Notes: a model not told the origin generated them from the sequence alone. A stretch of 64,000 nucleotides of DNA from Pelagicoccus mobilis (GCF_016595505.1 NZ_JAENIL010000022.1:52167-116166); one strand, 5' to 3'. Positions 38,736 through 48,303 are shown, counted from the stretch's first letter. Numbers and translations: made by a program.

Positions 38736-41597
38736 TCAGAGCGACTCTACGCGTAACTTCAGAAACACCGATTCGCCGCTGACCACGCGACGTGTGAACC
38801 GTACCGTTTCTACATCTTCCTCGGTTCCCAAGATTTCACTCTCCCCTTCGGACAAATCCCAGCTCCCATCCAAGTCAGAGCTCTCAAGCACCGAAAAAAG
38901 GAGATCCGAAGCCGTTCGAGATCGGCGATAAATCAAACTCAGCAACGCTCCCGAATCATCCATCCGTGGCTGTATCCAAATATCACTTTTAGTTGGATCT
39001 CCACCAAACGCCCGTTCGCTCAGATTCAAAATGCCGTCTCCATCCGGATCGGCGTCATCCGCGGCGTCTCCTGTCGCCTCGCCTGAGCCAAAGTAACTCA
39101 AACGCCATGCTTCCGCCGGACTCAGCGAACGCCCTTCAAACAGTGCTTCCACTTGTACGTCAGCCAAGGCGTAGTTGTAAATTCTGACATCGTCCAAACT
39201 GCCGACAAATCGAGCCGCTCCAGAATCGAACGAACTTCGTCCCAACTGATTCAATACAGGAGCCATCTCCACCGGACGAACCGACGTCGCCACAGTTCCT
39301 GCCAGAACCCCATCAACGAAGAGTCGGGCTTGCTGTCCATCGAGCGTTACCGCCACGTGGGCCCAAGCGCTTTGTGCAAGCTCCGGTCCTTGCACCCTCC
39401 AGTTCTCCCCACCATGCTTGCCGACCAAGTCCATCCCCTCGCCAAACGGCCCCGTCGAAAGATGAAAGCCAGACTCCGGGTTACGCGAAAAATCGAACAC
39501 TCGCTGCTCGGCGATTCCGCCTCCCCACCTAACCCAAGCCGCCACCGTCAAGGCCTCGAAGTTAGCCACCGTTGCGGGCAAGCGAGCATAGTTTCCATTC
39601 CCGTTGAAGGACAAGGCCCGTTCGCCAAGCTTACCTTCTTCAAAGGCTAGGGATCCAACCAGTTCCAATTCGTTCCCGTTATCTGAGGCATCCACAACGC
39701 CCTCCTCAAACTCGTAGGCCGCCACCAAGCTCGCACCTAGTCGTGGTTTTCCGGATACTATTTCAGAAGGGTTCGAATGGTTTAACGACTCGTCCACCGC
39801 CTTTACCCGATAGTAGTAAGTCAGCACCTGATTCGCCGCCCCATCGACTAAGGCAGGTTCCGTCAGATTCCTTGCGATCATATCAAAGGGTCCCTCCGGC
39901 AAAAGGGACCGGTAGACATTGTAGCTCGCTAAATCACCTTCCCCATTGGCAGACCAACTCAAAGCCATTGAGGCCGGTCCTGCCACAACTTCCAATCCCA
40001 CTGGAGCGGACGGAGCCACAAACTCCACCGACGCCTCAGCCGGCAACAAGCGCCACTGCTGATGGCTTCCGCCGTCGAAGTCCGCTTGACGAATATTGCC
40101 GCCCGATTCAAGCGACGCACTCGCCACCTCCAAGTACTTTCCGCTCCAACGGCTGCGAATATAGAAATACCCATCCTCCTCGTATTCAAAAAACCACTCC
40201 TGGTTCTCGTTCCCATAATCCAACCACTGATTGACATTCCCTCCGCTCACGAGAGACCAATCACGAACATCGGCAGACTTACCAGAATGAGCCGCCTTCA
40301 TCGAAAAGTAACTGTAGTCTCCGCCGTGTCTATCATCCAAAGGCAGCACATCCCACTGCTGATACATAGCGCCAGAAGCTGTCCCTTGTCGGATATTCGC
40401 TCCATCCCCTTGACTGCCACCTCCTACACTCATCACCAAGCCGCTGTTGCGATTCACGATTTGGTAACGCCCACTAATAACCGGCTGTACGTCCTCTCCC
40501 CACTCGATACTGATTACTCGCTCCGCATTCGGCTGGTTCTGCTGATATCCAGTACCTCCCGGTGCATCGATCATGAAAAAGCGAGTCGGTCCGTAACCAT
40601 CGAAAAACACATCCCGATCCAGCGCGACAAACTGATAGCCTGTCGTCTTCGCCTGCCGTTCCGCAGAACCGACAAATCCAAGCACATCACCGTCCGGGGC
40701 GTGATAGACCGCCGCCGCTGTCCACTTGTCTCGATGTTCTGAATACCCAAGACTCACTCCCTTATTCGCTCTAACAAAATTCGCTCGAGTCCGTTCAGCA
40801 GCTGCCCACCACATCGCTTCTTCGATACCATATTCCGCCCCGGCGAGCAGCTCCGCAACATTATGAGCCTCGGGATTGATCGCTTTCCTCCCATCAGAGA
40901 CAACACCCTCGATAAAGGATATGTAAGTTTCCATCGTGCCATCCAGAGAGTGTGTCGACCCATAATCAGCTCGGTCCTTAATCCCTGCATACCACTCACT
41001 CGCCTTGTCTGAATTCAGAGTACTGGGTCCGACCAAACTCACCCCATCGAAATAACTATCCGAATCGAGCAACTGAAAAATGTCCGCATAGTTCTGCTTC
41101 GTTCCCTGCCCCCACGGATAGTCCGGTTCGTTGAACGGCTCCAACAATCCGAACTCATGGTCGTAATAATCCATGGTCGCCTTCAGCCCTTGTATCCAAC
41201 GCTCCGGCACCACTTGCGATCCATTCTTGTACCAACTATCGACACCCGACTCGGTCGCTGGCATCAACGCCCAAGGTTTTTCTTCGCCCACAAGGATGGC
41301 GAGTTCCGCCATCTCGTCGAGATGGCTCTTTGTGGCGTTGGTCAATTGGCCATCGACCAAAGGAGCATCGGCGTGAAACCCCACGCGAGCGAAGTCGATC
41401 GCATCCTTCCCCATGTACTCAAGGGTACGACGCGCATTATCAGAGCTAGGCCAGGTTAGCTCCAAGCCCCACTTCTCAATCGTCTGCTTGGTCCCTGACG
41501 AACTCGTATCAAACAACACATGACGCTCTTGAGCCGTCACCTCCATTCCCAGCAGGAGGGTAACAGGTATGATCGCTATGCAAAAAGACCGTTTCAC
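38736..41597 (-). CDS. Secreted multidomain glycosidase-like protein: catalytic barrel, ricin-type lectin, FnIII, LamG-like domain
   Basis: 953 residues with a signal peptide ending near GMEVTAQE. Residues about 25-370 resemble a clan-A glycosidase barrel (IDFARVGFHADAPLVDGQL, LLEPFNEPDYPWGQGTKQNY with the NEP acid/base signature), but I cannot name the family or confirm the nucleophile. Residues about 375-520 form a ricin-type trefoil lectin (YQIVNRNSGLVMSVGGGS, YFYIRSRWSGKYLEVASASL, repeated QQW). Next come a fibronectin type III unit (about 535-620), a concanavalin/LamG domain (about 630-790) and a calcium-binding-like DADPDGDGILNLSERAFGGD segment common at verrucomicrobial C-termini. It probably cuts a polymer outside the cell. 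It lies between the regulators and the receptor at 41687. Confidence 0.8.
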   Translation of the reverse strand: MKRSFCIAIIPVTLLLGMEVTAQERHVLFDTSSSGTKQTIEKWGLELTWPSSDNARRTLEYMGKDAIDFARVGFHADAPLVDGQLTNATKSHLDEMAELAILVGEEKPWALMPATESGVDSWYKNGSQVVPERWIQGLKATMDYYDHEFGLLEPFNEPDYPWGQGTKQNYADIFQLLDSDSYFDGVSLVGPSTLNSDKASEWYAGIKDRADYGSTHSLDGTMETYISFIEGVVSDGRKAINPEAHNVAELLAGAEYGIEEAMWWAAAERTRANFVRANKGVSLGYSEHRDKWTAAAVYHAPDGDVLGFVGSAERQAKTTGYQFVALDRDVFFDGYGPTRFFMIDAPGGTGYQQNQPNAERVISIEWGEDVQPVISGRYQIVNRNSGLVMSVGGGSQGDGANIRQGTASGAMYQQWDVLPLDDRHGGDYSYFSMKAAHSGKSADVRDWSLVSGGNVNQWLDYGNENQEWFFEYEEDGYFYIRSRWSGKYLEVASASLESGGNIRQADFDGGSHQQWRLLPAEASVEFVAPSAPVGLEVVAGPASMALSWSANGEGDLASYNVYRSLLPEGPFDMIARNLTEPALVDGAANQVLTYYYRVKAVDESLNHSNPSEIVSGKPRLGASLVAAYEFEEGVVDASDNGNELELVGSLAFEEGKLGERALSFNGNGNYARLPATVANFEALTVAAWVRWGGGIAEQRVFDFSRNPESGFHLSTGPFGEGMDLVGKHGGENWRVQGPELAQSAWAHVAVTLDGQQARLFVDGVLAGTVATSVRPVEMAPVLNQLGRSSFDSGAARFVGSLDDVRIYNYALADVQVEALFEGRSLSPAEAWRLSYFGSGEATGDAADDADPDGDGILNLSERAFGGDPTKSDIWIQPRMDDSGALLSLIYRRSRTASDLLFSVLESSDLDGSWDLSEGESEILGTEEDVETVRFTRRVVSGESVFLKLRVESL

Positions 41598-41623
41598 TTC
41601 GGGCGGTACAGATCTTACAAAGC

Positions 41624-41650
41624 GGGCCTCCCCTCACGAAGGGAAGGCCC
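41624..41650 (-). terminator. Hairpin terminator between the receptor and glycosidase genes
   Basis: GGGCCTCCCCT (41624-41634) pairs with AGGGAAGGCCC (41640-41650) with one mismatch. It is 37 bp past the stop of the receptor gene at 41687 (minus strand) and before the glycosidase gene. The T-run on the minus strand is short, so some readthrough into the glycosidase gene is likely. Confidence 0.6.
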
Positions 41651-41686
41651 ACAAACTACATTAGACTGGAGAGTGGATAGCCGCGT

Positions 41687-44600
41687 TTAGAACTTGATGG
41701 AGTTAGTGATGGTCCACGTAGTCTTGGCGGGGATACGAACTTGGGCAATGGTTCCGTCCGGGTTCGCCATGATCGGGATCATATCGTCATCCGCGAACAG
41801 ATTGTGGATGTTGAGTTGCACGGTATAGTCGTACTTGTCGTTCAACCTGCGTTCGTATCCAATCCACGCGTCGTAGTTTACTTCGCTTGGGCCGTAGATA
41901 GGATTGTTGACGTCGGTTACCCAACTGCTCGCTTCCTCGTTATACTTCGGATAGTAGCCGATGGCTGCCTTGTCCTGCCAACGCACCGCGCCGCCGATAT
42001 TGAAAGCGCCAAGCGGACCGCCCTCTTCGAACTTGTAGTTGGTCACGAAGTTATAGCGCCACTTACGTAGCTCGTTCACACCTTGGCCTTCGCCTGAAAG
42101 CAGGTTCAGGTAAGGGGCGTAGACATTCTGCATGATACGACCGCCAAAAGTTTCGGAAACCGAGGAGTAGCTTTGGCTGCCAGTCCAGTGTCGAATATCG
42201 GAATAACCGTCGATCAACCAGTAGTTGAGCTGCGAAGGTCCGCCTGGGTTGTTATCCCAGCCATCGAACCAGAGAGGACTGAAAACTTCTACGAACTCAG
42301 CCCAATCCGGAAGGATGTTGGTACGGGTCGCTTCGTTGCGAGATGCGTTGAAGCTGATGCGCCAGCGTTCGTTCGGATTCGCGGTGATCTCAATTTCCAT
42401 ACCCTCGGAACGCAGGTCGTTGAGCAATTGCTGACCGCCAGGGGAGTTTTCGTCCCAGACGCGCCAGTCGTCCTCGATCTTGGCGAACTCTTTAGCAGCC
42501 ACCCAATCGCGATCGAGAGGCCCAAACCATTGCTCGTCACTGCGAGCATTGAACCATGCAGTTCGGTAGGCGATCTCGTCGTCGGTTAGCGGCGGCGAAA
42601 TGTAAGGACGGTTTGAGTCGGGATTGATATCGCCCTGAGCCACGTAGTTCGGAGAACCTGGCACCGCACCGCTGCGGATGCGCAGAGGCTGGTTAACAAG
42701 CGTGCTGAGCTGATCCTGCCAATCGGCCGGGATCGGTTGTCCGGCTATGCCTTGATCGTAGTTGCCTTCGCCAAGGAACCAATCGTTGACGAGCCATTCC
42801 GGAGTTGGCTGGTCATAGTGTGGGCCAGAACCCCAGGTTTCCTGGGCCATCGCGCTGATCGTGCGTGCGACGGCCCCCTTGGACCAGAACACCATACCGG
42901 ACGGATCGCTGATGGTCGTATTGGCCTGCTTGGTCTCATACCAGGTAGCACGCAACTCGAGCTTGTTGTTAAACGCGCTCACACGAAAGCCGTAGTCCTG
43001 GGTTTCCCCCTGCGGAAGCGGCAGCTTGTTGCCGTAATTGTCTACGCCTGCATCCGCAGGCCGAAAACTGTTGGAATCGTTGTAGAAGAAGCTCAACTCC
43101 ATGCCGTCAGGCAGTTCTTTGCCAAAGGTCTCGAGCAAACGATCCGCGTGAACGACGACCCCCCAGCTACGACGCTGGATGCTTGGCAATGGAAGCGTCG
43201 CCTCGTCTTCGAATTGCCAATCAGGATGAAACGGCAAGGTGCGGTTGTACTCGTCCTCGATACTGTAAAGCACGTCTCCCGGTTTATCCCATGCATTATA
43301 GGTGTCCTCACGCCAGCCGAAGAGCGGCTTGATCGCGTCGTTCAGGAGGTTGCCCTGCCAAACGAATGCCAGCGACTCGGTCGTGTTGTAGCCTTGGGAA
43401 GCCCACGTGTAGAGGTCATCCTTGTCATCGCGATAGTTGAGCAAACCGGAGTTGTGGGTGCGCCAGTCCCAGGCATCCACATGGTCGAAGGATAATACGT
43501 TGGCGGTGCTTCCGGGAGCGTGCACGCTAGTGATTCCCGGAACGGCTGAGGCAGGGATCGCGTCGAAGCTGGGAATGCCCCTGAGATCATCGCCGAGGTA
43601 GTGTATCCCCCAGATGCCGGAGTGTCCCTTCCAGTCGTCAAAGACCAATCCATAGGTATCCGCATCCCAAGCGTAGAGGTTGTAACCCGCGTTGAAATAG
43701 TCGAACCGCTGATCTGTGTAGACCGAAGTGAAGGTCTGCTCTCCAAAGAGTTTCGAGATCAAATCGTTCTGGATGTGCTCGTTCGGATCGAAGCGGTAGA
43801 AGGCCTTCGCACGGAAGGTTTCCACTTCGTCCACATTGTCCTGACCACTTGCCCCGCCGAGGACGAAGGGACGCCCGACGTCAGGATTGGCGTAACCACC
43901 GCGGAGGTTAGCGTTCACATCGACCGAGACTCGATTCGTATCCACCGCGTTCATATGACCGGACTCGTAAGTCTCCTTGTAGAGACCGAGATTGATACCG
44001 AGATCACCGTCCAAGTAGGTTTGGATGAAGGAAAGCTCCAAGGAGTCGAACTCGTTGTACTCGCTCTTATTGGGTCCCTGGATGGTTCGATCGATAAACG
44101 CCAACGGGCCATCGAGGATCATCTGAGTCGGCCAAAGACCGGAGCCGAAGCCTACGAAATCCTGACCGGTCGAGCTTTCGAACTGATTGATGATACGAGT
44201 GACCTCGGCATTACCAGAGTAGTAAGCCTTTGTGTCCTTATTCCAGACCTCCCAGCCGCCTTCGTTCCAGTTCGGATTCGTCACGCCGCTAAGGCCGCCC
44301 CAAGGATCCCCGTCACGTTGACGGTAGGCGTCGAGCGTTCCGTTGCCCACGACGTTTGCGCCGGGGTCAGCGAAGATGACCGCTGGAGTGCCGTCCCACC
44401 AGTTACGAGCTGGAGCGCCGGCGAAGTAATTCTCCAGATCCCAACGTCCTTCGTAATCGTCGGGACCATCTTGTGGCCAACCATTAAACCAGAGCGGATC
44501 GTACATGAGACGTTGCCCGATCGGACCGAACCAGTTCGTAATAAAGTCCGCCGCCGTCACCGAATTGGGACGGTTCGCATCGATATCCCCATACTCCGCG

Positions 44601-45427
44601 CGGACGTCGACCTGCGTGTAAATGCCGTCAGCCAGCTCAGGCTGCCAGCGAAGCGAAGCGAACAGTCGCCGATCCTTCTCGTAAGTAAAATCTTGGCGGA
44701 ATTCCTCATCGTCATTCATTGCCACGAAGCGAACCGCGAGCTTGTCCTCGATGAGCGGAATGTTGAGATCGACCACTTCGCGGTGCGAACCATAGCTGCT
44801 AAGAGCAAACTCCACAGCGCCGCCCTTTTCCGAAAGGATCGCATCCTTGGTCGAGCCATTGATGATACCCGCTGGACTACCGAGCCCGAAAAGGATCGAG
44901 TTCGATCCGCGGCTGATATCGACACGCGAGGTGTTGTAGGAATTGGTTGGGATGTTGGAGCTGTAGTAATTGCGGGTGATGTCCGCGTAGTTGAGTCCGC
45001 GCAAACGGGTGCCACGCTGCGGATTGACCAACATCTCGTTTCGGTAACCACCATCGTCAGCGCTCGTACCGTAAAAATTCCCCCCAATTCCCGCGACTTC
45101 CGAGTTCGTCTGATACACCAAGATATCCTTCAAGTCGGTCGAAGCGGTATCCTGAAGAAACTCCTCCGTGACTACGGAGATGGCCGCCGCGACATCCTTA
45201 AGCGGTGTCGACAACTGCGAACCTGCCATCGTCGAAGTCGCGCGATAGCCTTCGTTGCTGCCCGCCTCCACCTGAAACGGTGAAAGCTCGAAGATCTCAT
45301 CCGAATCATCGGAATCATTGGCCTGGGCGAACAGCGAGGCTGGAGCCAGCGCCAGAGCGCTCAAAGGCCATAACCAGCGAGAACGCCGGTCTACCCTTGG
45401 GGTTTTGTGCACATCAAAACTACTCAT
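41687..45427 (-). CDS. TonB-dependent outer-membrane receptor (very large), third EIFELSPF-type receptor
   Basis: 1246 residues from ATG 45427 (MSSFDVHKTPRVDRRSRWLW); an in-frame TTG at 45475 would add 16 residues. After the signal peptide (LALAPASLFAQ) comes DSDEIFELSPFQVEAGSN, the putative TonB box shared with the receptors at 5953 and 20241. Plug signatures are RLRGLNYADITRNYYSSNIP and SRGSNSILFGLGSPAGIING. The barrel ends IPAKTTWTITNSIKF. It is clearly more distant from the other two than they are from each other, which suits a different ligand. The promoter carries the locus palindrome and the mRNA leader is about 190 nt. No SusD-like gene is adjacent. Confidence 0.93.
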   Translation of the reverse strand: MSSFDVHKTPRVDRRSRWLWPLSALALAPASLFAQANDSDDSDEIFELSPFQVEAGSNEGYRATSTMAGSQLSTPLKDVAAAISVVTEEFLQDTASTDLKDILVYQTNSEVAGIGGNFYGTSADDGGYRNEMLVNPQRGTRLRGLNYADITRNYYSSNIPTNSYNTSRVDISRGSNSILFGLGSPAGIINGSTKDAILSEKGGAVEFALSSYGSHREVVDLNIPLIEDKLAVRFVAMNDDEEFRQDFTYEKDRRLFASLRWQPELADGIYTQVDVRAEYGDIDANRPNSVTAADFITNWFGPIGQRLMYDPLWFNGWPQDGPDDYEGRWDLENYFAGAPARNWWDGTPAVIFADPGANVVGNGTLDAYRQRDGDPWGGLSGVTNPNWNEGGWEVWNKDTKAYYSGNAEVTRIINQFESSTGQDFVGFGSGLWPTQMILDGPLAFIDRTIQGPNKSEYNEFDSLELSFIQTYLDGDLGINLGLYKETYESGHMNAVDTNRVSVDVNANLRGGYANPDVGRPFVLGGASGQDNVDEVETFRAKAFYRFDPNEHIQNDLISKLFGEQTFTSVYTDQRFDYFNAGYNLYAWDADTYGLVFDDWKGHSGIWGIHYLGDDLRGIPSFDAIPASAVPGITSVHAPGSTANVLSFDHVDAWDWRTHNSGLLNYRDDKDDLYTWASQGYNTTESLAFVWQGNLLNDAIKPLFGWREDTYNAWDKPGDVLYSIEDEYNRTLPFHPDWQFEDEATLPLPSIQRRSWGVVVHADRLLETFGKELPDGMELSFFYNDSNSFRPADAGVDNYGNKLPLPQGETQDYGFRVSAFNNKLELRATWYETKQANTTISDPSGMVFWSKGAVARTISAMAQETWGSGPHYDQPTPEWLVNDWFLGEGNYDQGIAGQPIPADWQDQLSTLVNQPLRIRSGAVPGSPNYVAQGDINPDSNRPYISPPLTDDEIAYRTAWFNARSDEQWFGPLDRDWVAAKEFAKIEDDWRVWDENSPGGQQLLNDLRSEGMEIEITANPNERWRISFNASRNEATRTNILPDWAEFVEVFSPLWFDGWDNNPGGPSQLNYWLIDGYSDIRHWTGSQSYSSVSETFGGRIMQNVYAPYLNLLSGEGQGVNELRKWRYNFVTNYKFEEGGPLGAFNIGGAVRWQDKAAIGYYPKYNEEASSWVTDVNNPIYGPSEVNYDAWIGYERRLNDKYDYTVQLNIHNLFADDDMIPIMANPDGTIAQVRIPAKTTWTITNSIKF

Positions 45428-45623
45428 ATCAGTTTGCGGGGTTGGTATTGTTCGTTTGTCTAAAGTAATCTCCAACCAACCCCCCCAAAAAAAAGGGAGG
45501 TGTTTGAGGCTTAACTGCAGCGAACAAGCGACCGAATCGACGTATTCAGATCGCTGACCGCAAAGTCGCTTGGCTCGCGATTAAATGGGGTACATCAAGC
45601 ACGGATTGGGGATCGTGGAATGA

Positions 45624-45668
45624 AGAATACCAATAGAGCCGGATTTCCTCAATCCCCCAATTGGGGGA
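45624..45668 (-). promoter_or_regulatory. Operator-promoter C: perfect 16-bp palindrome plus spaced -35/-10 before the third large receptor
   Basis: On the minus strand the perfect palindrome TCCCCCAATTGGGGGA (45668-45653) abuts TTGAGG (-35-like) and, 17 bp later, TATTCT (45629-45624). Palindrome-to-hexamer distances equal those of sites A and B. The transcript would have a leader of about 190 nt before the ATG at 45427. Confidence 0.72.
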
Positions 45669-45776
45669 ACTTTCCCTACACTTACTAGAAGCCCGCTAAA
45701 TTAGCAGCAGCAGCCAAGGTACGGGACCTTTCGGGATACGCTCCTAGCGACGGTTAGAGCAGGAGGTAAAGGTCAA

Positions 45777-45820
45777 CCTCGCCTGCCGCTGGTTCCTCGG
45801 GCGAGGCGTTGCAGGCAAGG
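45777..45820. repeat. Nested inverted repeat, possible intergenic palindromic element
   Basis: CCTCGCCTGC (45777-45786) pairs with GCAGGCAAGG (45811-45820) with one wobble, enclosing CCTCG-GG-CGAGG (45795-45806). It could be a REP-like dispersed element or a terminator for the minus-strand GH31 remnant whose coding frame ends at 45882. Confidence 0.4.
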
Positions 45821-45881
45821 TCCCTGCCCACTCCACTATTAGCCGGAACCGCGTCGATCGCTTCAGCAAATCTTCGACGAC

Positions 45882-46733
45882 TCAGCTATCCATAGATTGG
45901 AGGCGGTAATACGGCAGACGCTCCAACGGAACATCGATCTCAACAATGGCGGGTCCGACAACTCGTGATCCATCGTCACCTATCCACACGACTTCCGGAA
46001 AACTGACCTTGCGACTGCGGGCACCACTTTCGACGACAGGCGCAACAAGCAAATCGTCACCGAGGATGAACTAATCTTGTATTCGCTCGTAACCCGCATC
46101 CGGCCAATACCAAGCCATCGGTTTAACGATTGGTTCCCCTGTCTCGGCAGAGCGACGAGCAAGAGCCAAGATCTTTTCTCCAAACTCAGCGTGCAAGTTT
46201 GCCATATCTCTGCAGATGTCATTGCTCTTCGGACTCAGGACACGCCAGGGAGCGACCGAGAACTGCATCATAGGCATCAGGGGGTGGACTTGGGCGGAGC
46301 GTACAACAAGCTCTTGATCGATGGAATCGAGAGCGAGAAACGACTGGTACTCCCCTCCCCCGATCACATCCGGGCAAGTATAGGCGTAGCCCATCAACCC
46401 TTGTGCGATGATGCCCGGAATCAATTGCCTTAAATCGCTCCACTCAGCCGTCTTATCTCGCAATCGCTGGGCAAGCGGCAAGCCCGCAATCTTCCACGAA
46501 GCACGATACTCATTTAGCGGATATTTCAGCCCCAACTTCGCAAAGTACTGTGTATGCGCATTTGGGATACTATCCTCTTTGTAAGAGATAATTCCGGTTA
46601 GCAAAATACCGGATTTCGAGAGGGAGTCCAAGAAACACTCCTTTCGCCGAGCCAGAAGCACATACCCGGGATCACCTGCGAGCATCGTACCGAATCACGA
46701 TATCCGCCTCGGCTGAATACTCCCACGCGGACA
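45882..46733 (-). pseudogene. Broken C-terminal part of a GH31 alpha-glycosidase
   Basis: The frame from 46685 reads GLKYPLNEYRASWKIAGLPL, PDVIGGGEYQSF and HPLMPMMQFSVAPWRVL, which are C-terminal-half GH31 sequences. It stops at a TAG (46073-46071) within what should be RIQDQFILGDDLLVAPVV: the second Gln codon is TAG instead of CAG. Downstream in the same frame the protein continues (FILGDDLLVAPVVESGARSR) to a TGA at 45882. At the other end, EYSAEADIVIRYDA lies in a different frame, indicating a frameshift near 46680. All sequence encoding the N-terminal catalytic half is missing beyond 46730, where a 54-bp direct repeat begins. It was therefore truncated, then decayed. Confidence 0.82.
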
Positions 46734-46783
46734 CAAAAAAACCGCCACTCTTTCGAGCGGCGGCTTTTATTAGCTGATGGCAC
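46730..46783. repeat. Left copy of 54-bp direct repeat (putative att site)
   Basis: 54 bp identical to 55829-55882 with no mismatch; the bases on either side differ. It contains the rho-independent terminator of tRNA-Glu and the last six bases of the tRNA gene, but not the rest of the tRNA. This is the pattern left by integration at a tRNA 3' end. Confidence 0.8.
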
Positions 46784-47157
46784 GGCAAAAGCGTGAACAT
46801 GCGAACTATTTCAGCACAATCATACAGGTTGACCGGAGCATCAAAAAAGCAACCTTAACCCATAACAATCAGCTCCTTACAAACAATCCAAACAACAAGA
46901 TAGATACGCTCCTCGCTCTGCTCGAAACCGTCGACTCATGGCATCAGAGGATGCGAACGGATCCATCCGTGACACAATCCGACATCGCGAAAAACGAAGA
47001 TATCTCACGCTCTCGAGTCGCCCAACTCCTTCAACTCGCACTGCTCCCAACCGAGCTCAAACGTCAGGTCGAGAGCAGCAAGATCCAAAGCGTCAACCAA
47101 CTCAGAAAGCGACTGAGAGAACGACGATTTTCCGCTAAAAAATTACACGAGCACTAA
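46777..47157 (+). CDS. Small HTH protein, probable C-terminal remnant of a serine recombinase
   Basis: 126 residues. The second half (VTQSDIAKNEDISRSRVAQL followed by LQLALLPTELKRQV) is a helix-turn-helix closely resembling the C-terminal segment of large serine recombinases, where SDIA-RxxGISRARVSQILRLALL-like sequences are common. The catalytic resolvase domain is absent. The ATG lies inside the left 54-bp repeat, so the start codon is supplied by the att-like sequence. It may be a decayed integrase or a small stand-alone DNA-binding protein kept with the island. I cannot decide between these. Confidence 0.55.
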   Translation: MARQKREHANYFSTIIQVDRSIKKATLTHNNQLLTNNPNNKIDTLLALLETVDSWHQRMRTDPSVTQSDIAKNEDISRSRVAQLLQLALLPTELKRQVESSKIQSVNQLRKRLRERRFSAKKLHEH

Positions 47158-47253
47158 ACACCCTCAGTCGGCCTGAATCCAAAGTTAGCTCGCAGGCACC
47201 GATCATTTGTATTGCCTTTAGATACATTTAATCCATCTGTATTCCAACGCTCG

Positions 47254-48303
47254 ATGCTGGAGATGAAGATCTATCGAAAAATTGAGAGGGACATTGTTAG
47301 CTCCATCCTGCACGGCGATCTCCCCGTCGGAGCCTCCCTTCCTACGGAAGAAGCTCTCAGAGAACGCTACGGTGCAAGTCGCGTCAGCGTTCGACGTGCC
47401 CTCGACGAGCTCAAACGCCTCAAGATCGTCGCCGCGACAGCAGGCCGCGGCACCGAGGTGCTTGCCCGACCGTTCGGATTCGGCTGCGAACTGGACTTCG
47501 CCGTCCTTGTAGCGCCGGTTCACAGCCCCTTCTTCACTTCCATGATGAACGAGTTGGATGTCCTCGCCGACCAACACGGCACCGTCCTGCTCTACAAGCA
47601 CGATTTCGAAGGCAACATGCTGAGCAACCCGGATTTCTACCTTAAGCTTCTCGGCATGGGTGCTCGCAACTTAGTCCTCTGGCCTCATGTGCCCCATGGA
47701 GACTGGACCCTCCTCGACCGGCTGAAATCCGTTGGGATGAACATCGTCGTTATTGACCAGGAGCATGAGACTTCTGCCGCAGATCTAGTCGCCCTCGACT
47801 CCTCACAGGGCATGCGGGACATTATAGCGAAATTGCACGATTTGGCCGCTCCTGGTCCACTCTTGATGCTCGCCCACGATCCGGAACTTCCCAGCGAAAA
47901 TGCCCGCCAACAAGCCTTCAGGCAACTGGCAGGAGACGGGCACCACATCACTCTCCTCCCTCGCTACGAGGGGAACTCGCAACGAGACGCGGAAGTCTTA
48001 CAGCATCTCAAATCCGCCCTCGACTCCCCCAATCCACCCGCCGGCATCGTCTGCTCACACGGCGGCCTCGGCATTGCCGCTTCGGGCGCCCTCGAACGCT
48101 TAGGAAGCGATCTACCAGTCGGTACTTTCGACTATTTGGAGACCATGCAAGGTCACTCGCTGATCGCCCTGAAACAACCGCTTAAGGCCATGGCTAAAGC
48201 CACCTTCGACAGTTTACTGAAGCAAAGCCAATCCCCCCGAAAATGGCGGGCAAGCTGCCAGCGCTTCGCAGGCGAAATCATCGTCACAGAACCTCGGCTC
48301 TAA
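47254..48303 (+). CDS. GntR-family regulator with LacI-type sugar-binding domain
   Basis: 349 residues from ATG 47254; a TTG-initiated version starts at 47212. Residues about 5-75 form a GntR winged HTH (IYRKIERDIVSSILHGDLPV, LPTEEALRERYGASRVSVRR). Residues about 85-349 are a LacI/periplasmic-binding-protein-like effector domain (LDFAVLVAPVHSPFFTSMMN, NLVLWPHVPHGDWTLLDRL, VGTFDYLETMQGHSLIALKQ). This is the AraR/GntR-LacI layout used to repress sugar-catabolic genes until a sugar binds. It heads the plus-strand run at 48340-55738 and is its likely regulator. Confidence 0.9.
   Translation: MLEMKIYRKIERDIVSSILHGDLPVGASLPTEEALRERYGASRVSVRRALDELKRLKIVAATAGRGTEVLARPFGFGCELDFAVLVAPVHSPFFTSMMNELDVLADQHGTVLLYKHDFEGNMLSNPDFYLKLLGMGARNLVLWPHVPHGDWTLLDRLKSVGMNIVVIDQEHETSAADLVALDSSQGMRDIIAKLHDLAAPGPLLMLAHDPELPSENARQQAFRQLAGDGHHITLLPRYEGNSQRDAEVLQHLKSALDSPNPPAGIVCSHGGLGIAASGALERLGSDLPVGTFDYLETMQGHSLIALKQPLKAMAKATFDSLLKQSQSPRKWRASCQRFAGEIIVTEPRL

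Larger units (their letters stand above)
45428..45881. other. Intergenic region upstream of the third large receptor
   Basis: 454 bp without a gene. The receptor leader occupies the first part, the operator-promoter lies at 45624-45668, and beyond it is the structured segment at 45777-45820. The broken GH31 gene begins at 45882. Nothing else is supportable. Confidence 0.6.

Noticed and set aside
43601..45283. A 560-residue open frame antisense to the third large receptor
   Set aside because: It has no recognisable domain or low-complexity-free core, and the receptor on the other strand has a full plug and barrel. The frame is a by-product of codon bias.
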